From NCBI GenBank assembly GCA_937872615.1, contig CALMTT010000401.1:1-64000 (forward strand): a stretch of 64,000 nt of DNA. The letters are read 5' to 3'. Shown here in pieces: positions 42,567 through 51,520 of the stretch (position 1 is the first letter of the stretch; every line of letters begins with the position of its first letter). The DNA is from an uncultured Verrucomicrobiaceae bacterium (GTDB taxonomy: Bacteria; Verrucomicrobiota; Verrucomicrobiia; Verrucomicrobiales; Verrucomicrobiaceae). The notes beneath the pieces are model-generated. The model was given only the letters and a program-made list of their open reading frames with translations, was not told the DNA's origin and ran no database searches. The translations under genes and the position numbers were made by a program.

Positions 42567-43079
42567 TCACTTGGAGAGTTCGGCCACCTTGGCTGCGAGA
42601 GCTTCAAACGAGAGACGATCGGCATTGCTCTTGCCGACATGGCGGAAGACTTCCTTGCCGTCCGGGCCGATGAGAATGGTGGCGGGGTAATGCACGACCT
42701 GGCCGTGGAACTTGTAGCCATCGGGGATGTCAAAGGCCTTGGCGAGCTTCGCGTAGGGATCGCGGTAGATCGGGTTCTTCGCGAGATCCTCGGCGGGGAG
42801 TTTTTTCGCCCAAGCTTCGATTTCGCCGTCGGCGTCCGGCTTGAGGAAGACCTGCGTGACATTCGGCAGCGTGGCGGACTTGGCGAAGTAGTCACGCGTG
42901 TGCTTCAAGCAGAGCGGGCATTCGGTTTTCAGCAGAAAGTGCAGGGCCACGAACTTCCCGCGTGCCTCCTTCAGCGTGAAGCTGCCCTTGCCTGCGGCGG
43001 CACGCACGGTGAAGTCCTCCGGCGGGGCGGCGCTGACGAGGGTGGTGACGAGCAGCAGGGCGGTGAGGAGATGTTTCAT
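42567..43079 (-). CDS. Exported thioredoxin-like redoxin (AhpC/TSA-type)
   Basis: A 170-residue secreted protein. A signal peptide (MKHLLTALLLVTTLVSAAP) is followed by a thioredoxin fold with LKEARGKFVALHFLLKTECPLCLKHTRDYF, giving a CPLC motif around residue 53, and a C-terminal VVHYPATILIGPDGKEVFRHVGKSNADRL. Members act as periplasmic thiol-dependent reductases or peroxidases. It is convergent with the aldolase gene and divergent from the YlbF gene. Confidence 0.82.
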   Translation of the reverse strand: MKHLLTALLLVTTLVSAAPPEDFTVRAAAGKGSFTLKEARGKFVALHFLLKTECPLCLKHTRDYFAKSATLPNVTQVFLKPDADGEIEAWAKKLPAEDLAKNPIYRDPYAKLAKAFDIPDGYKFHGQVVHYPATILIGPDGKEVFRHVGKSNADRLSFEALAAKVAELSK

Positions 43080-43165
43080 GGCAGGTCCGGTTGGGAGGCG
43101 GCAACCGGGCAAAAATTCCGAGATTTTCCTGTGAAATCCGGTTTTCGGCCTACTCTCGCGGCCCC

Positions 43166-43570
43166 ATGACCGCCTCCCCCCTCATCCAGTCCAAGATCAT
43201 CGAGCTCTGCGAAGCCCTCGTGGCCGATGGTGATGTGAAAAACGCCCGCCAGCAGGCCGAGACCTTCCTCGCGGATGAAGCGGCCATGTCCCTGTATCGT
43301 GAGATGGCCACGCTGGGCCGCGCTTTGCATCAAAAGCAGCATCATGGCGAGGAGCCGACCGGCGATGAGATCACGCGTTTCAATGGCCTGCAGGACCGCT
43401 GCGAGGCGCATCCGGTCATCACCTCCTTCCTGAATGCGCAAGAAGTGCTCAGCGGCGTGGCGGAAGCGGTGAACGCCTTCGTGGGCAAGAGCCTCGAAAG
43501 CGGTCGCGTGCCCTCAGCGGAGGAGATGGTGAAGAAAGGCGGCTGCGGAGAAGGCTGCGGCTGTCATTGA
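43166..43570 (+). CDS. YlbF/YmcA family protein
   Basis: A 134-residue helical protein of the YlbF/YmcA (Com_YlbF) family. The helical segment QSKIIELCEALVADGDVKNARQQAETFLADEAAMSLYREMATLGRALHQKQ and ALVADGD-like heptads are typical. The C-terminus ends in GGCGEGCGCH, a Cys-rich tail that in some family members binds an iron-sulfur cluster together with partners. In Bacillus the homologues affect RNase Y activity; here the role is not known. Upstream is a divergent redoxin gene, 86 bp away. Confidence 0.75.
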   Translation: MTASPLIQSKIIELCEALVADGDVKNARQQAETFLADEAAMSLYREMATLGRALHQKQHHGEEPTGDEITRFNGLQDRCEAHPVITSFLNAQEVLSGVAEAVNAFVGKSLESGRVPSAEEMVKKGGCGEGCGCH

Positions 43571-43584
43571 TCGAGCGAGGAAGC

Positions 43585-44034
43585 TCAACCTGCCGGGAGC
43601 AATCGAGCGGCGATGGCCTGAGCGGTGCTGATGAGGCGCTGCTTTTCATCGCTGCTGAACTCATAAGGCGTGAGCTTGCCAATGCCGAGCGTGCCGCAGA
43701 GGCGTCCGCCGGCATCCAGCACGGGCACGGCGAGCGAGCCCTGCACCTGCGTCTGCTTGGCGCCGGGCTTGGCGACGCCGGAGGTGTCGGTTTGCAGATT
43801 GCAGAGCTCGACGGGTTCCTTCCGCTGCGCAGCGGCGCCAGCGATGCCTTTGCCCACGGGGATGCTTTGGATCACCGGCATGAGGGCGTCCGGGATGCCG
43901 CGATGGGCCACGAGCTTCAAATGACCATCCGCGGGATCGAGACGGTGGAGGGTGCCTGTCACACAGCCAAAGGAGGCGATGGTCTGGTCGAGGAATTCAC
44001 TCCACGGGGGAGCCGGGGCATGGTTGGAACTCAT
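43585..44034 (-). CDS. GAF-domain protein
   Basis: A 149-residue protein that is nearly all one GAF domain (LDQTIASFGCVTGTLHRLDPADGHLKLVAHRGIP, followed by GKGIAGAAAQRKEPVELCNLQTDT and QGSLAVPVLDAGGRLCGTLGIG). Such single-GAF proteins bind small ligands or act as free methionine-sulfoxide reductases; the Cys positions for the latter are not clear. It is convergent with the YlbF gene and divergent from the next secreted protein gene. Confidence 0.85.
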   Translation of the reverse strand: MSSNHAPAPPWSEFLDQTIASFGCVTGTLHRLDPADGHLKLVAHRGIPDALMPVIQSIPVGKGIAGAAAQRKEPVELCNLQTDTSGVAKPGAKQTQVQGSLAVPVLDAGGRLCGTLGIGKLTPYEFSSDEKQRLISTAQAIAARLLPAG

Positions 44035-44104
44035 GGCGCGTATAGGGTTCGGTTTTTTCGTTGAGGCGGGGATACGAGGGAAGTATCCTCGACCATACTG
44101 CCTT

Positions 44105-44770
44105 ATGAACACGATTTCATGCTCCGCCATTTTTGCGGTTCTCTTGCTTGCTGCTGCCGCCCGGGCCGCCACACCCGCGCCTTCCGGCAAATCGGGCGTC
44201 ATGGCCCGCTCCCACTACTACGACGACAATTCGCACACGGACACCGTGCTCGACATGAACGTCCATGAGATGGAGGAGCGGACCTATGACGCGCACGGAG
44301 CGCTCCAGATGCGCAAGCACTACCTCGTGAACGACCTCGGCCAGCCCACGCAAGGCAATGTGTATGACGGCCGCAATAACCTCGTGGCCCGCTCGCGGAT
44401 CGTCTTTGACGAATTCAACCGCATCAAGGAGATGCAGACCGCCAATCTCCAAGGCGAGGTCTTCCAGCAGATCATCTATAGCTACGATGCCAGCGGCAAG
44501 GCTGGGAAGCCGAAGGTGATCAACTACAACACGAAGACTCCCACCTTCAAACCGGCCACGATGGACTTCACGAAGGTGATGCCGCCTCCAGGGCAGGAGC
44601 AGTCCACACCGTTGCAGGGCGGGCAGCCGATGGCGCAGCCGGTGCAGGGCTTCCAGCCCGGCAACGCGGTGCAGCAAGGCGCACCGATCTATGCGCCCGG
44701 TGCCGAGCCGCCGAAGCAGGAGGAGCCCAAGAAGAAATCCATCTGGAAGCGCATCTTCGGCAAAGATTGA
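44105..44770 (+). CDS. Exported protein, unknown function, Pro/Gln-rich C-terminus
   Basis: A 221-residue secreted protein (signal MNTISCSAIFAVLLLAAAARAA). The middle part has RHS/YD-repeat-like β-strands (DAHGALQMRKHYLVNDLGQPTQGNVYDGRNNLVARSRIVFDEFNRIKEMQ). The C-terminal 60 residues are Gln/Pro/Gly-rich, ending in a basic patch KKKSIWKRIFGKD, a pattern seen on small verrucomicrobial exported proteins. No function assignable. Confidence 0.65.
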   Translation: MNTISCSAIFAVLLLAAAARAATPAPSGKSGVMARSHYYDDNSHTDTVLDMNVHEMEERTYDAHGALQMRKHYLVNDLGQPTQGNVYDGRNNLVARSRIVFDEFNRIKEMQTANLQGEVFQQIIYSYDASGKAGKPKVINYNTKTPTFKPATMDFTKVMPPPGQEQSTPLQGGQPMAQPVQGFQPGNAVQQGAPIYAPGAEPPKQEEPKKKSIWKRIFGKD

Positions 44771-44780
44771 CCGCTACGGG

Positions 44781-45725
44781 TCACTCGACCCAAAGCACGT
44801 TCAGCCCGAGTTTGGCAGCGATCTCGCGTCCGCGTTCCGGTCCGAGCACGAGCAGAGCCGTAGCGTAGCCATCGGCTATGGCCGCGGAGACATGCTGGAT
44901 GCTCACGGATCGCAGCGCATGGCGCACCGGTCGGCCTGTGCGAGGGTCAATGACATGCGCGTAGCTTTTTCCTTCGTGCTCAAAGTGCTGCCGATAGGTG
45001 CCGGAGGTGGCGAGCGAGGCATTGTCGAGCCGCAGGGCCTGCATCGAGTCGCCCGCCGCTGCGTTTGGTGCCTGCACGCCGACGAGCCAGGGCTTTCCAT
45101 CGGCCGAGTGACCTCGCGCGAGGACCTCGCCACCGAGTTCGATGAGGAAATGATGCTCGCCGGAGGCTTCCAGCCAGCGAGAAAGCCGTTCGAGCGCCCA
45201 TCCCTCGGCCACGGACGAGAGGTTAATCTGTGTATGCGGGTGTTTTTTGCGCAGGGCAGGAGGCTCATCGCGAATATCGAGTTGGGACCATCCGCAGGCT
45301 TCGCGAGCTTTGTTGATGGCTTCACCCGTGGGTGGCTCGGCACGACGATTCGCCACACCAAAGCCCCACAGATCGATCAAAGGCGCGAGCGTGATGTCGA
45401 GGGCTCCATCGGTATCCTGAGCGATCTTTTCAGCGAGGCGCACCAGCTCGATGACCTCCACCGGCATGTTTTGCCACTCGGTGCTCGTGGAGGCGTTGAA
45501 GCGTGAAACAGCGGAATCGGGCCTCCAGTGCGAGATTTGCGTTTCCCAGGCAGCGAGCTGGTTTTGAAGGCCTGCTGCTTTTTCGCGCGAGAGGCCTTTC
45601 GATGCCTTCAGATACCAAGTGGTGCCAAAAGCCGCGCCGGTGTGCTCATGAGGCATGCTTTGCCGTTCGCATGCCGCCAGGAGCAGCATGCTGCACAACA
45701 AGAAAAAGCATCCACGGCGCTGCAT
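44781..45725 (-). CDS. apbE: FAD:protein FMN transferase (ApbE lipoprotein)
   Basis: A 314-residue lipoprotein (lipobox LLAAC at about 15-19) of the ApbE family, which covalently attaches FMN to periplasmic flavoproteins such as RnfG or NqrC. Seen: AAFGTTWYLKA at the start of the domain, DGALDITLAPLIDLWGFG around residue 107, INLSSVAEGWALERLSRWL around 165 and the metal-binding TSGTYRQHF...HVIDPRTGRPV. The target flavoprotein is not encoded within this window. Divergent from the phosphatase gene. Confidence 0.93.
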   Translation of the reverse strand: MQRRGCFFLLCSMLLLAACERQSMPHEHTGAAFGTTWYLKASKGLSREKAAGLQNQLAAWETQISHWRPDSAVSRFNASTSTEWQNMPVEVIELVRLAEKIAQDTDGALDITLAPLIDLWGFGVANRRAEPPTGEAINKAREACGWSQLDIRDEPPALRKKHPHTQINLSSVAEGWALERLSRWLEASGEHHFLIELGGEVLARGHSADGKPWLVGVQAPNAAAGDSMQALRLDNASLATSGTYRQHFEHEGKSYAHVIDPRTGRPVRHALRSVSIQHVSAAIADGYATALLVLGPERGREIAAKLGLNVLWVE

Positions 45726-45759
45726 GATCGTGATTCTAAGGCACGTTCACGCCGCCTCC

Positions 45760-46773
45760 ATGAAAAACACCGCTCCGCTCTCACGCCGTCGCGCCCTTCA
45801 GACCTTGTTTTGCTCCAGCGCCGCGATGGCGCTCAACGTGCGAGCGCAGTCCGCGGCGGCCACGACGCCCGGCACGCTGAATTTCCTCCTCATTGGCGAC
45901 TTCGGCACTGGCGGCGTGGACCAAAAGAAGGTTTCCGCCGCCATGCAGGCCTTCGCTTCGAAGAACAACATCAAGCCGGACGCGCTTTGGATGCTGGGTG
46001 ACAACTTCTACAGCCTCGACAAGAGCCCCGGTGGCTTCAGCGTGGACTCGCCGCGTTGGAAAAACGAGATCGAGGACATGTATCCGGCCTCCGTGTTTCC
46101 CGGGCTGATGCATGCAGTGCTCGGCAATCATGACTACCACGACAATCCCGGCGGTCAGAAGGTGCAGCTCGCCTACGCGAAGAAGCCGGGCGTGCGCTGG
46201 CACATGCCGTCGAAGTGGTATCGCCTCGATCTGGGTGGTGAAAAGCCGCTGGTCACCTTCCTCTGCCTCGACAGCAATCTGCCCACCGTGAGCGGTGGCA
46301 AGGACAAGAAGAGCGGCAAGGACCGATCCTGCCTCACCGCCGCGGAGGCGGAGGATCAGATGGCGTGGTTCAAGGCGGAGCTCGCCAAGCCGCGGGCACC
46401 TTTCACCATCGTGGCCGCGCATCATCCGGTGTATTCGAATGGCGATCATGGCGACACGAAGACGCTCGTGCAGCAGTGGGATGGTCTTTTGCAGGCCAAC
46501 AAGGTGCACGCCTACATCTGCGGTCACGATCATGACCTCCAGCATCTGGAGCTGGAGGGCCGCTTCACCTCCCACGTGCTCTCCGGTGGCGGCGGCGCGA
46601 AGACGCGACCGCTCGAAGGCAAGCACAAGGTGCCGTTCGGCAAGGACACGCATGGCTTCACGCATCTTTCGATCAGCGCGGATGCGGTGAGTTTTGCGCA
46701 TTACGATGCCACGGGAGCTTTGCTGCACCGCTTCACGAAGCGCCAGGACGGCAAAGTCGAAATCGGCGTGTAG
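45760..46773 (+). CDS. Exported metallophosphoesterase (purple acid phosphatase-like)
   Basis: A 337-residue calcineurin-like phosphoesterase with a Tat-type signal (SRRRALQTLFCSSAAMALNVRAQ). The dimetal ligand motifs are in order: LLIGDFGTGG (about 43), WMLGDNFYSLD (about 77), VLGNHDYHDN (about 122), VAAHHPVYSNGDHG (about 225) and ICGHDHDLQHLEL (about 263). This is the arrangement of tartrate-resistant/purple acid phosphatases acting outside the cytoplasm. Substrate not determined. ATG 45760 is picked because it starts the signal peptide. Confidence 0.88.
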   Translation: MKNTAPLSRRRALQTLFCSSAAMALNVRAQSAAATTPGTLNFLLIGDFGTGGVDQKKVSAAMQAFASKNNIKPDALWMLGDNFYSLDKSPGGFSVDSPRWKNEIEDMYPASVFPGLMHAVLGNHDYHDNPGGQKVQLAYAKKPGVRWHMPSKWYRLDLGGEKPLVTFLCLDSNLPTVSGGKDKKSGKDRSCLTAAEAEDQMAWFKAELAKPRAPFTIVAAHHPVYSNGDHGDTKTLVQQWDGLLQANKVHAYICGHDHDLQHLELEGRFTSHVLSGGGGAKTRPLEGKHKVPFGKDTHGFTHLSISADAVSFAHYDATGALLHRFTKRQDGKVEIGV

Positions 46774-46783
46774 TCAGTAGTAG

Positions 46784-46835
46784 CGGGGCCATTCCTGGGC
46801 CCTTTGACCGACGGGGCAGAAATGCCCCGGTTACT
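46784..46835. repeat. Intergenic double-hairpin element (copy B)
   Basis: Two hairpins, GGGCCA-ttcc-TGGgCCC (46786-46802, one bulge) and CGGGGCA-gaaa-TGCCCCG (46812-46829), followed by TTACT. The second stem is identical to the first stem of copy A (11659-11676), inside the PVC cytochrome gene. It fills the gap between the convergent phosphatase and GspM-like genes and could also act as their terminator. Confidence 0.78.
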
Positions 46836-47384
46836 TCAAAGACCGCTCTCGGGCTTATACCAGCGGGCCAATGTCATCTCGCAGATGGCCTGCGGAGTCT
46901 TTTCCTTGGCACGCATGTCGATGTCGAACTCGATGACCTTGATGGCTTGAAAGCGTTCCGGGCTCTGCAAACTGGCCAGCCAGCCGAGCAGCGTGGTCTG
47001 ATCACCACGCAGGCGGACCTCCACGGCCACTTCGCGGTAGTTTTCATTGCTCGCGGGTTCGAGCAGGCGCTGCTGCTCGACTTTCAATTCGAGGTCGAGC
47101 GCATCGTTTTGCACGTCTTCGAGCAGTTTCGCCTGCGCCTGACCGAGGCTCTCGGTCGTCGGCATCGTCTCGCGCAGCCACTTGCCGCGTTTGTTCCAAA
47201 ACTCGCGGTCATCAAACAGCACCTGCAACTCATCGAGCTCGCTTTGCAGCGTGGTGATGCGTTCCTGCGCGGTGCGGCGGCGGTTGAGGAACTCATTCGC
47301 GGCCAGCATGCCGCCCACGAGCACCAGCGAGCCGACGCAGGCTAGGAGGAGCTTCTTTTCGCGGGCGGTGAGAGCGAGGGCCAT
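46836..47384 (-). CDS. GspM/PilO-like type II secretion or pilus assembly protein
   Basis: A 182-residue bitopic protein with a short cytoplasmic N-terminus, one membrane helix (about 12-31, LLLACVGSLVLVGGMLAANE), a coiled-coil stretch (RITTLQSELDELQVLFDDREFW) and a periplasmic ferredoxin-like domain (YREVAVEVRLRGDQTTLLGWLASLQSPERFQAIKVIEFDIDM). That is the layout of PilO and GspM. It lies 15 bp behind a GspL/PilN-like gene; the pair would form the inner-membrane platform arm. Other secretion genes are not in the window. Confidence 0.72.
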   Translation of the reverse strand: MALALTAREKKLLLACVGSLVLVGGMLAANEFLNRRRTAQERITTLQSELDELQVLFDDREFWNKRGKWLRETMPTTESLGQAQAKLLEDVQNDALDLELKVEQQRLLEPASNENYREVAVEVRLRGDQTTLLGWLASLQSPERFQAIKVIEFDIDMRAKEKTPQAICEMTLARWYKPESGL

Positions 47385-47399
47385 GAGTGCGGGAAAGGG

Positions 47400-48611
47400 T
47401 TATTGAAGCTTGCCCTGGGCGCGGAAGGTGGCGGTGGTGCCTTTGACCTCCGGGCGGGGATTCGTCCAGGTGTAGCGGGAGAGCGCTTTGTTCTTTTTGA
47501 AGTCCTCGATGAACTGGAAGGCGAGCTGCGCATCCCGTGCCTCGCCGCGGACCTCGATCTCGTTGCCCTTCACCTCGAACTTGCGGATCACGATGCCAGT
47601 GGCTGGCATCAGGCGAGTGACCTCGGCGAGCAAGAACATGGGATAGCGCTGCGAATCGACCGCCACCGCATACGATTTCCAACGTCCCGCGATCTCGCGC
47701 ACAGCCTCGGCCGGCTCACGGATGAGCGACACCTGCTGCTCGATGTCCGCGGCCTTGCGTTCAAGCGACACGAGGTAGGCGTAGGCCAGGAAAATGAGCG
47801 ACACGACGAGCCCGCTGCCGAGCATCGTCCAGCGGATGAGCTGGCTGCGGGAGGCGGCGTCGGTCTGCGCGGTGCGCACCGCGGCAGGGAGCAGCTTCGT
47901 CCAGCCATGCGTGTCGAGTTCCGCCTTCGGCGAGAGGGCGGCCACGTTGCGCACGGGGATGCCAAGCGCCTGCGAGAGGCGGTCGGCGAGTGATTTGTCA
48001 AAGGCATCACCGATGAGCGAGACGCCGGTGATGCTGCCATCGCCGAGATCGGCCTCCACGGACAGCCGGGCCAGCGTGATTTCCAGTGCCAGCGCATCAT
48101 CTGGCGCAGGTGCCTGGGCGAAAATGTGGCTGTGGTAGAGCTTGCCACGATGGCTCGCGGCGAGCACGAGATCACCCTGCTCCTCGAGGATCACGATTTG
48201 ATCCGCTGGCAACTCGGCGAGACGCAGCGCCGCGGTGTAGTCCTGGGCATTCGTCGCGGCCAGTTTTTCCGGAAAGGGCTCCGCCAGCACATCCACGCTG
48301 ATGATGGCCTGGCCGCCATTGTGACCGAGGTGATGCCATCGGTAGTTTTTGCCCGCTTTGTCCTGATCGAGCTTCAGGCCGCGTCGCTCGAGGTTTGTCA
48401 CCACGAGCTGTTCGAGCGTCTCATCGTCCGCCTGAGGCACCAAAAGGCCAATCGTGCGGCACGCGGTGGCCGGCAGTCCGATGAGCAACGGTTTAGCCAG
48501 ATGAGCAGCATCTGCCGGGGCATCCACCGTCTCGCTGCTGGTCCTCGCACGGGGCTTCCACACACGCCAGGCGTTGTCAGAAGCTGGGAGGAGGAGGGTG
48601 GCGGCGGACAT
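47400..48611 (-). CDS. GspL/PilN-like type II secretion or pilus assembly protein
   Basis: A 403-residue protein. A degenerate actin-like cytoplasmic domain (about 1-245, with ASHRGKLYHSHIFAQ and VSLIGDAFDKSLADRLSQALG) precedes a single membrane helix (about 262-286, WTMLGSGLVVSLIFLAYAYLVSL), a coiled coil and a periplasmic ferredoxin-like domain (GIVIRKFEVKGNEIEVRGEARDAQLAFQFIEDFKK). This is the layout of GspL, or of a PilM-PilN fusion. First gene of a two-gene operon with the GspM-like gene. ATG 48611 is chosen over a longer frame with an unlikely N-terminus. Confidence 0.74.
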   Translation of the reverse strand: MSAATLLLPASDNAWRVWKPRARTSSETVDAPADAAHLAKPLLIGLPATACRTIGLLVPQADDETLEQLVVTNLERRGLKLDQDKAGKNYRWHHLGHNGGQAIISVDVLAEPFPEKLAATNAQDYTAALRLAELPADQIVILEEQGDLVLAASHRGKLYHSHIFAQAPAPDDALALEITLARLSVEADLGDGSITGVSLIGDAFDKSLADRLSQALGIPVRNVAALSPKAELDTHGWTKLLPAAVRTAQTDAASRSQLIRWTMLGSGLVVSLIFLAYAYLVSLERKAADIEQQVSLIREPAEAVREIAGRWKSYAVAVDSQRYPMFLLAEVTRLMPATGIVIRKFEVKGNEIEVRGEARDAQLAFQFIEDFKKNKALSRYTWTNPRPEVKGTTATFRAQGKLQ

Positions 48612-48757
48612 GCGGGAAAAAAGAGGGCGGAAAAGGGCCGCGTAGGAACGTCGCGGCAAGGGGGAAGTTGCGCCAGAAACGCGGTAATTACTTTCGAGGC
48701 GATATTGAACCTTTCCCACCCCGCCTGCGTCGGAATCTCCAACAACCCGTGCAGGCC

Positions 48758-50029
48758 ATGAAAACTCCTTCTTTGGTCATTGTCGCCGCCGTCCGCACGC
48801 CCTTCTCACGCGCCGGGACGGATCTCGCCCACCTCGATGCCGTCGAACTCGGCCGCCATGCCGTCAGCTCGCTGCTCACCCGCACCGGGATCGACCCGAT
48901 GCTCGTCGATGAAACCATCCTCGGCTGTGTCGGCCAGCCTGCGGACGCGATGAACATCGCCCGCGTCGTCGCCCTCCGCGCCGGCCTTCCCGAATCGAAG
49001 CCCGCGATGACCGTGCATCGCAACTGCGCCTCCGGTTTGGAGGCCCTCACGCTCGCCCACGCCAAAATGTGCGCCAGCCAGGGCGAGGTCTTCATCGTCG
49101 GCGGCACCGAAAGCATGAGCCAGATGCCGTTTTATTTCTCGAAGCCTGCCGTGGCCAAATTTGCCGCGATGAGCCGTGCTCGTGACTTCAAAGGGCGTGC
49201 GATGGCCGCGATGCGTTTCCGCCCCGCCGACTTCGCGCCGGTCATCGGGCTTAAGCTGGGCCTCACTGATCCCGTTTGCGCCCTGAACATGGGCCAGACC
49301 GCCGAGGTGCTCGCCCGCGAGTTCGGCATCGATCGCGAGGTGCAGGATGCCTTTGCCATGCGCAGCCATCTTCGCGCCACCCAGGCCACGCACCTGCTGA
49401 ACCAGCAAATCGCCCCCGTTTTGGGCAAAATGACCGTTTCCACCGACAACGGCATCCGCGCCGACTCCAGCCTCGACAAGCTGGCGAAGCTCAAACCGCT
49501 TTTCGACACGCTCACCGGCACCGTGACGGCTGGGAATGCCTCGCAGGTCACGGATGGAGCCGTGGCGCTGCTCGTGGCCAGCGAGGAAGCCGCCGCAGCG
49601 CATGGCTGGAAACCTCTCGGCAGACTCGTCAGCTATGCCGCCACCGGTTGTGATCCGATGCGCATGGGCCTCGGACCCGTGCGGGCGATGGAGGCCGCGC
49701 TGCATCGTGCGGGCTGGAAACTCGGCGATGCCGATGTTGTCGAAATCAATGAGGCCTTTGCCGCGCAAGTGCTCGCGGTGATGAAATGCCTCGCCGATCC
49801 CGCCAGCGCCCGTCGTGCCGGGTTGGAGGCTCCGCTCGGTGAGCTCGATCCATCGAAAGTGAACCCCTGCGGCGGAGCCATCGCCCTCGGCCATCCCGTC
49901 GGCGCCACCGGTGCCCGCCTCGTCCAGACCGCGCTGCATCAACTGCACGCCACCGATGCCCGCAAAGCCATCGTCAGCCTCTGCATCGGCGGCGGCCAGG
50001 GCATGGCGGCTTGTTTGGAGGTGATGTGA
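48758..50029 (+). CDS. Thiolase family acetyl-CoA C-acyltransferase
   Basis: A 423-residue thiolase. The nucleophile Cys is in VHRNCASGLEALTLAHA at about 87, the C-terminal His is in NPCGGAIALGHPVGATGAR and the second Cys in SLCIGGGQGMAACLEVM. It is full length and close to FadI/FadA-type enzymes in size, suggesting a β-oxidation or acetoacetyl-CoA role. No FadB, dehydrogenase or hydroxybutyrate gene is nearby, so the pathway is open. It is divergent from the GspL-like gene. Confidence 0.92.
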   Translation: MKTPSLVIVAAVRTPFSRAGTDLAHLDAVELGRHAVSSLLTRTGIDPMLVDETILGCVGQPADAMNIARVVALRAGLPESKPAMTVHRNCASGLEALTLAHAKMCASQGEVFIVGGTESMSQMPFYFSKPAVAKFAAMSRARDFKGRAMAAMRFRPADFAPVIGLKLGLTDPVCALNMGQTAEVLAREFGIDREVQDAFAMRSHLRATQATHLLNQQIAPVLGKMTVSTDNGIRADSSLDKLAKLKPLFDTLTGTVTAGNASQVTDGAVALLVASEEAAAAHGWKPLGRLVSYAATGCDPMRMGLGPVRAMEAALHRAGWKLGDADVVEINEAFAAQVLAVMKCLADPASARRAGLEAPLGELDPSKVNPCGGAIALGHPVGATGARLVQTALHQLHATDARKAIVSLCIGGGQGMAACLEVM

Positions 50030-51481
50030 TCACACTTCCGGCAGCTCAAAACCTGCGGCGTATTCTTCGACACAGAGCTTGTTGGCCTCCGCGGCGAATT
50101 CGCCGGTGAATTGATGCGTCACCGGATCGAAATCGAGCCATGGGCCGGCGATGATCGGCTGCGCCGCGAGGTCGATGCCGTTGTTGGCGAGGTTCTTGAG
50201 AAACTCCGCATACAGTTCCTGGCCGAATTTATCGCCCTGAAGGCGCTCATTGATCTCCGCGGCCTTCATCGCCTTGCCGAGGCGGTAGGAGACATTCGCG
50301 AGATGCGCCAAACAGGCCGCGTGATGACCGTGGCGGATGTGCAGCACATCCTTCGTGTATTTCCCGGCGCGGATGCTGTCGATGAAGTTCTTCATGTGGT
50401 CCGGTCCGGTGAGGAAGTTCTCGAACTTCGTGATCGTCTTGCCTTCGTTGTCGTAGGCCTTCGATTCCGCCACGTAGCCGCCCTCGCAGTGGATGATGTT
50501 GCCGGTGCGAATGCCCTTGTAAGGCGGTTCGCCGCTCTTTGGGTCCACGTTTCGCGACGGCAGGCCAAACTTGTCCATGATGAGCGGCACGGGCTCGTAG
50601 GGATGGAAGGCGATCTGGCAGTTCGCGCTGTGACCGTCGTCGGTGTAGCCCCAGCGATTGCCAAAGCTCATGACGCGTTTCGGCAGCGTGTCGGGATCGC
50701 CGAGTGCCCAGCGGGCCACGTCGTATTGATGCGGGCCTTGGTTGCCGATGTCGCCATTGCCATACGGCCACTGCCAGTGCCAGTCGTAGTGAAACTGCTT
50801 CCGCATGACCGGCATCTCCGGACGTGGCGCCGACCAGAGCTTGTAATCGACCGTCGCAGGTGGCGGCTGCGCGGCGTCCACCTTGTCGATGCTCATGCGC
50901 AGGCCGTGCACGAGAGCGTGGGAGAGCTTCGGTTTGCCGATGTGGCCTTCTTTGACCCACTGCATCGCCGCGGCCCAGCCTTCGTCCGAGCGACGCTGCA
51001 TGCCATGTTGCACGATGATGCCCTTCGCGGCGGCTTTGGTGGCCGCGGCCATCAGCTTGGCGCTTTCGATCAAGTTATGGCTGACCGGCTTCTCGACATA
51101 AACATGCTTCCCATGCTGCAAAGCCGTCAAAGCGATCAAGACATGGCTGTGATTCGGCGTGGCGATCGTGACCGCATCGATCTCCTTGTCGGCGCAGCAC
51201 TCGCGGAAGTCTCGGTAGGTGCGCACTTGGATGTTATCCTTCGCCAGCTCCGACACACGCTTGTCGATGACGGCCTGATCGGCATCACAAAGCGCCACGA
51301 GGCGCACACCGGGCACTTTCAGCAATTCCTTGATATGACCACCCCCGCGACCGCGAAAGCCGATCACGGCCACGCGGATGTCTCCATTCGACCCGACAGG
51401 CGCGGACCAGGCGGGAAGTGAAACAGCGCCAGCGAGCGAAGTGGCGAGGAAACGACGGCGGGAGGTGGTGGACGCGTTCAT
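50030..51481 (-). CDS. Exported Gfo/Idh/MocA family oxidoreductase
   Basis: A 483-residue protein with a Tat signal (TSRRRFLATSLAGAVSLP) and a Rossmann domain starting DIRVAVIGFRGRGGGHIKE. EKPVSHN (the family EKP motif) is at about 135, and the C-terminal domain carries DWHWQWPYGNGDIGNQGPHQYDVARWALG, characteristic of the exported PVC subfamily. As for its relative at 6225-7526, the substrate is a presumed periplasmic carbohydrate. The gene directly abuts the convergent thiolase and lies 39 bp after the pyruvyltransferase-like gene. Confidence 0.9.
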   Translation of the reverse strand: MNASTTSRRRFLATSLAGAVSLPAWSAPVGSNGDIRVAVIGFRGRGGGHIKELLKVPGVRLVALCDADQAVIDKRVSELAKDNIQVRTYRDFRECCADKEIDAVTIATPNHSHVLIALTALQHGKHVYVEKPVSHNLIESAKLMAAATKAAAKGIIVQHGMQRRSDEGWAAAMQWVKEGHIGKPKLSHALVHGLRMSIDKVDAAQPPPATVDYKLWSAPRPEMPVMRKQFHYDWHWQWPYGNGDIGNQGPHQYDVARWALGDPDTLPKRVMSFGNRWGYTDDGHSANCQIAFHPYEPVPLIMDKFGLPSRNVDPKSGEPPYKGIRTGNIIHCEGGYVAESKAYDNEGKTITKFENFLTGPDHMKNFIDSIRAGKYTKDVLHIRHGHHAACLAHLANVSYRLGKAMKAAEINERLQGDKFGQELYAEFLKNLANNGIDLAAQPIIAGPWLDFDPVTHQFTGEFAAEANKLCVEEYAAGFELPEV

Positions 51482-51520
51482 GGCGCGTCAAATACGTCCG
51501 CCGCTCCAAAAACCTTCCCG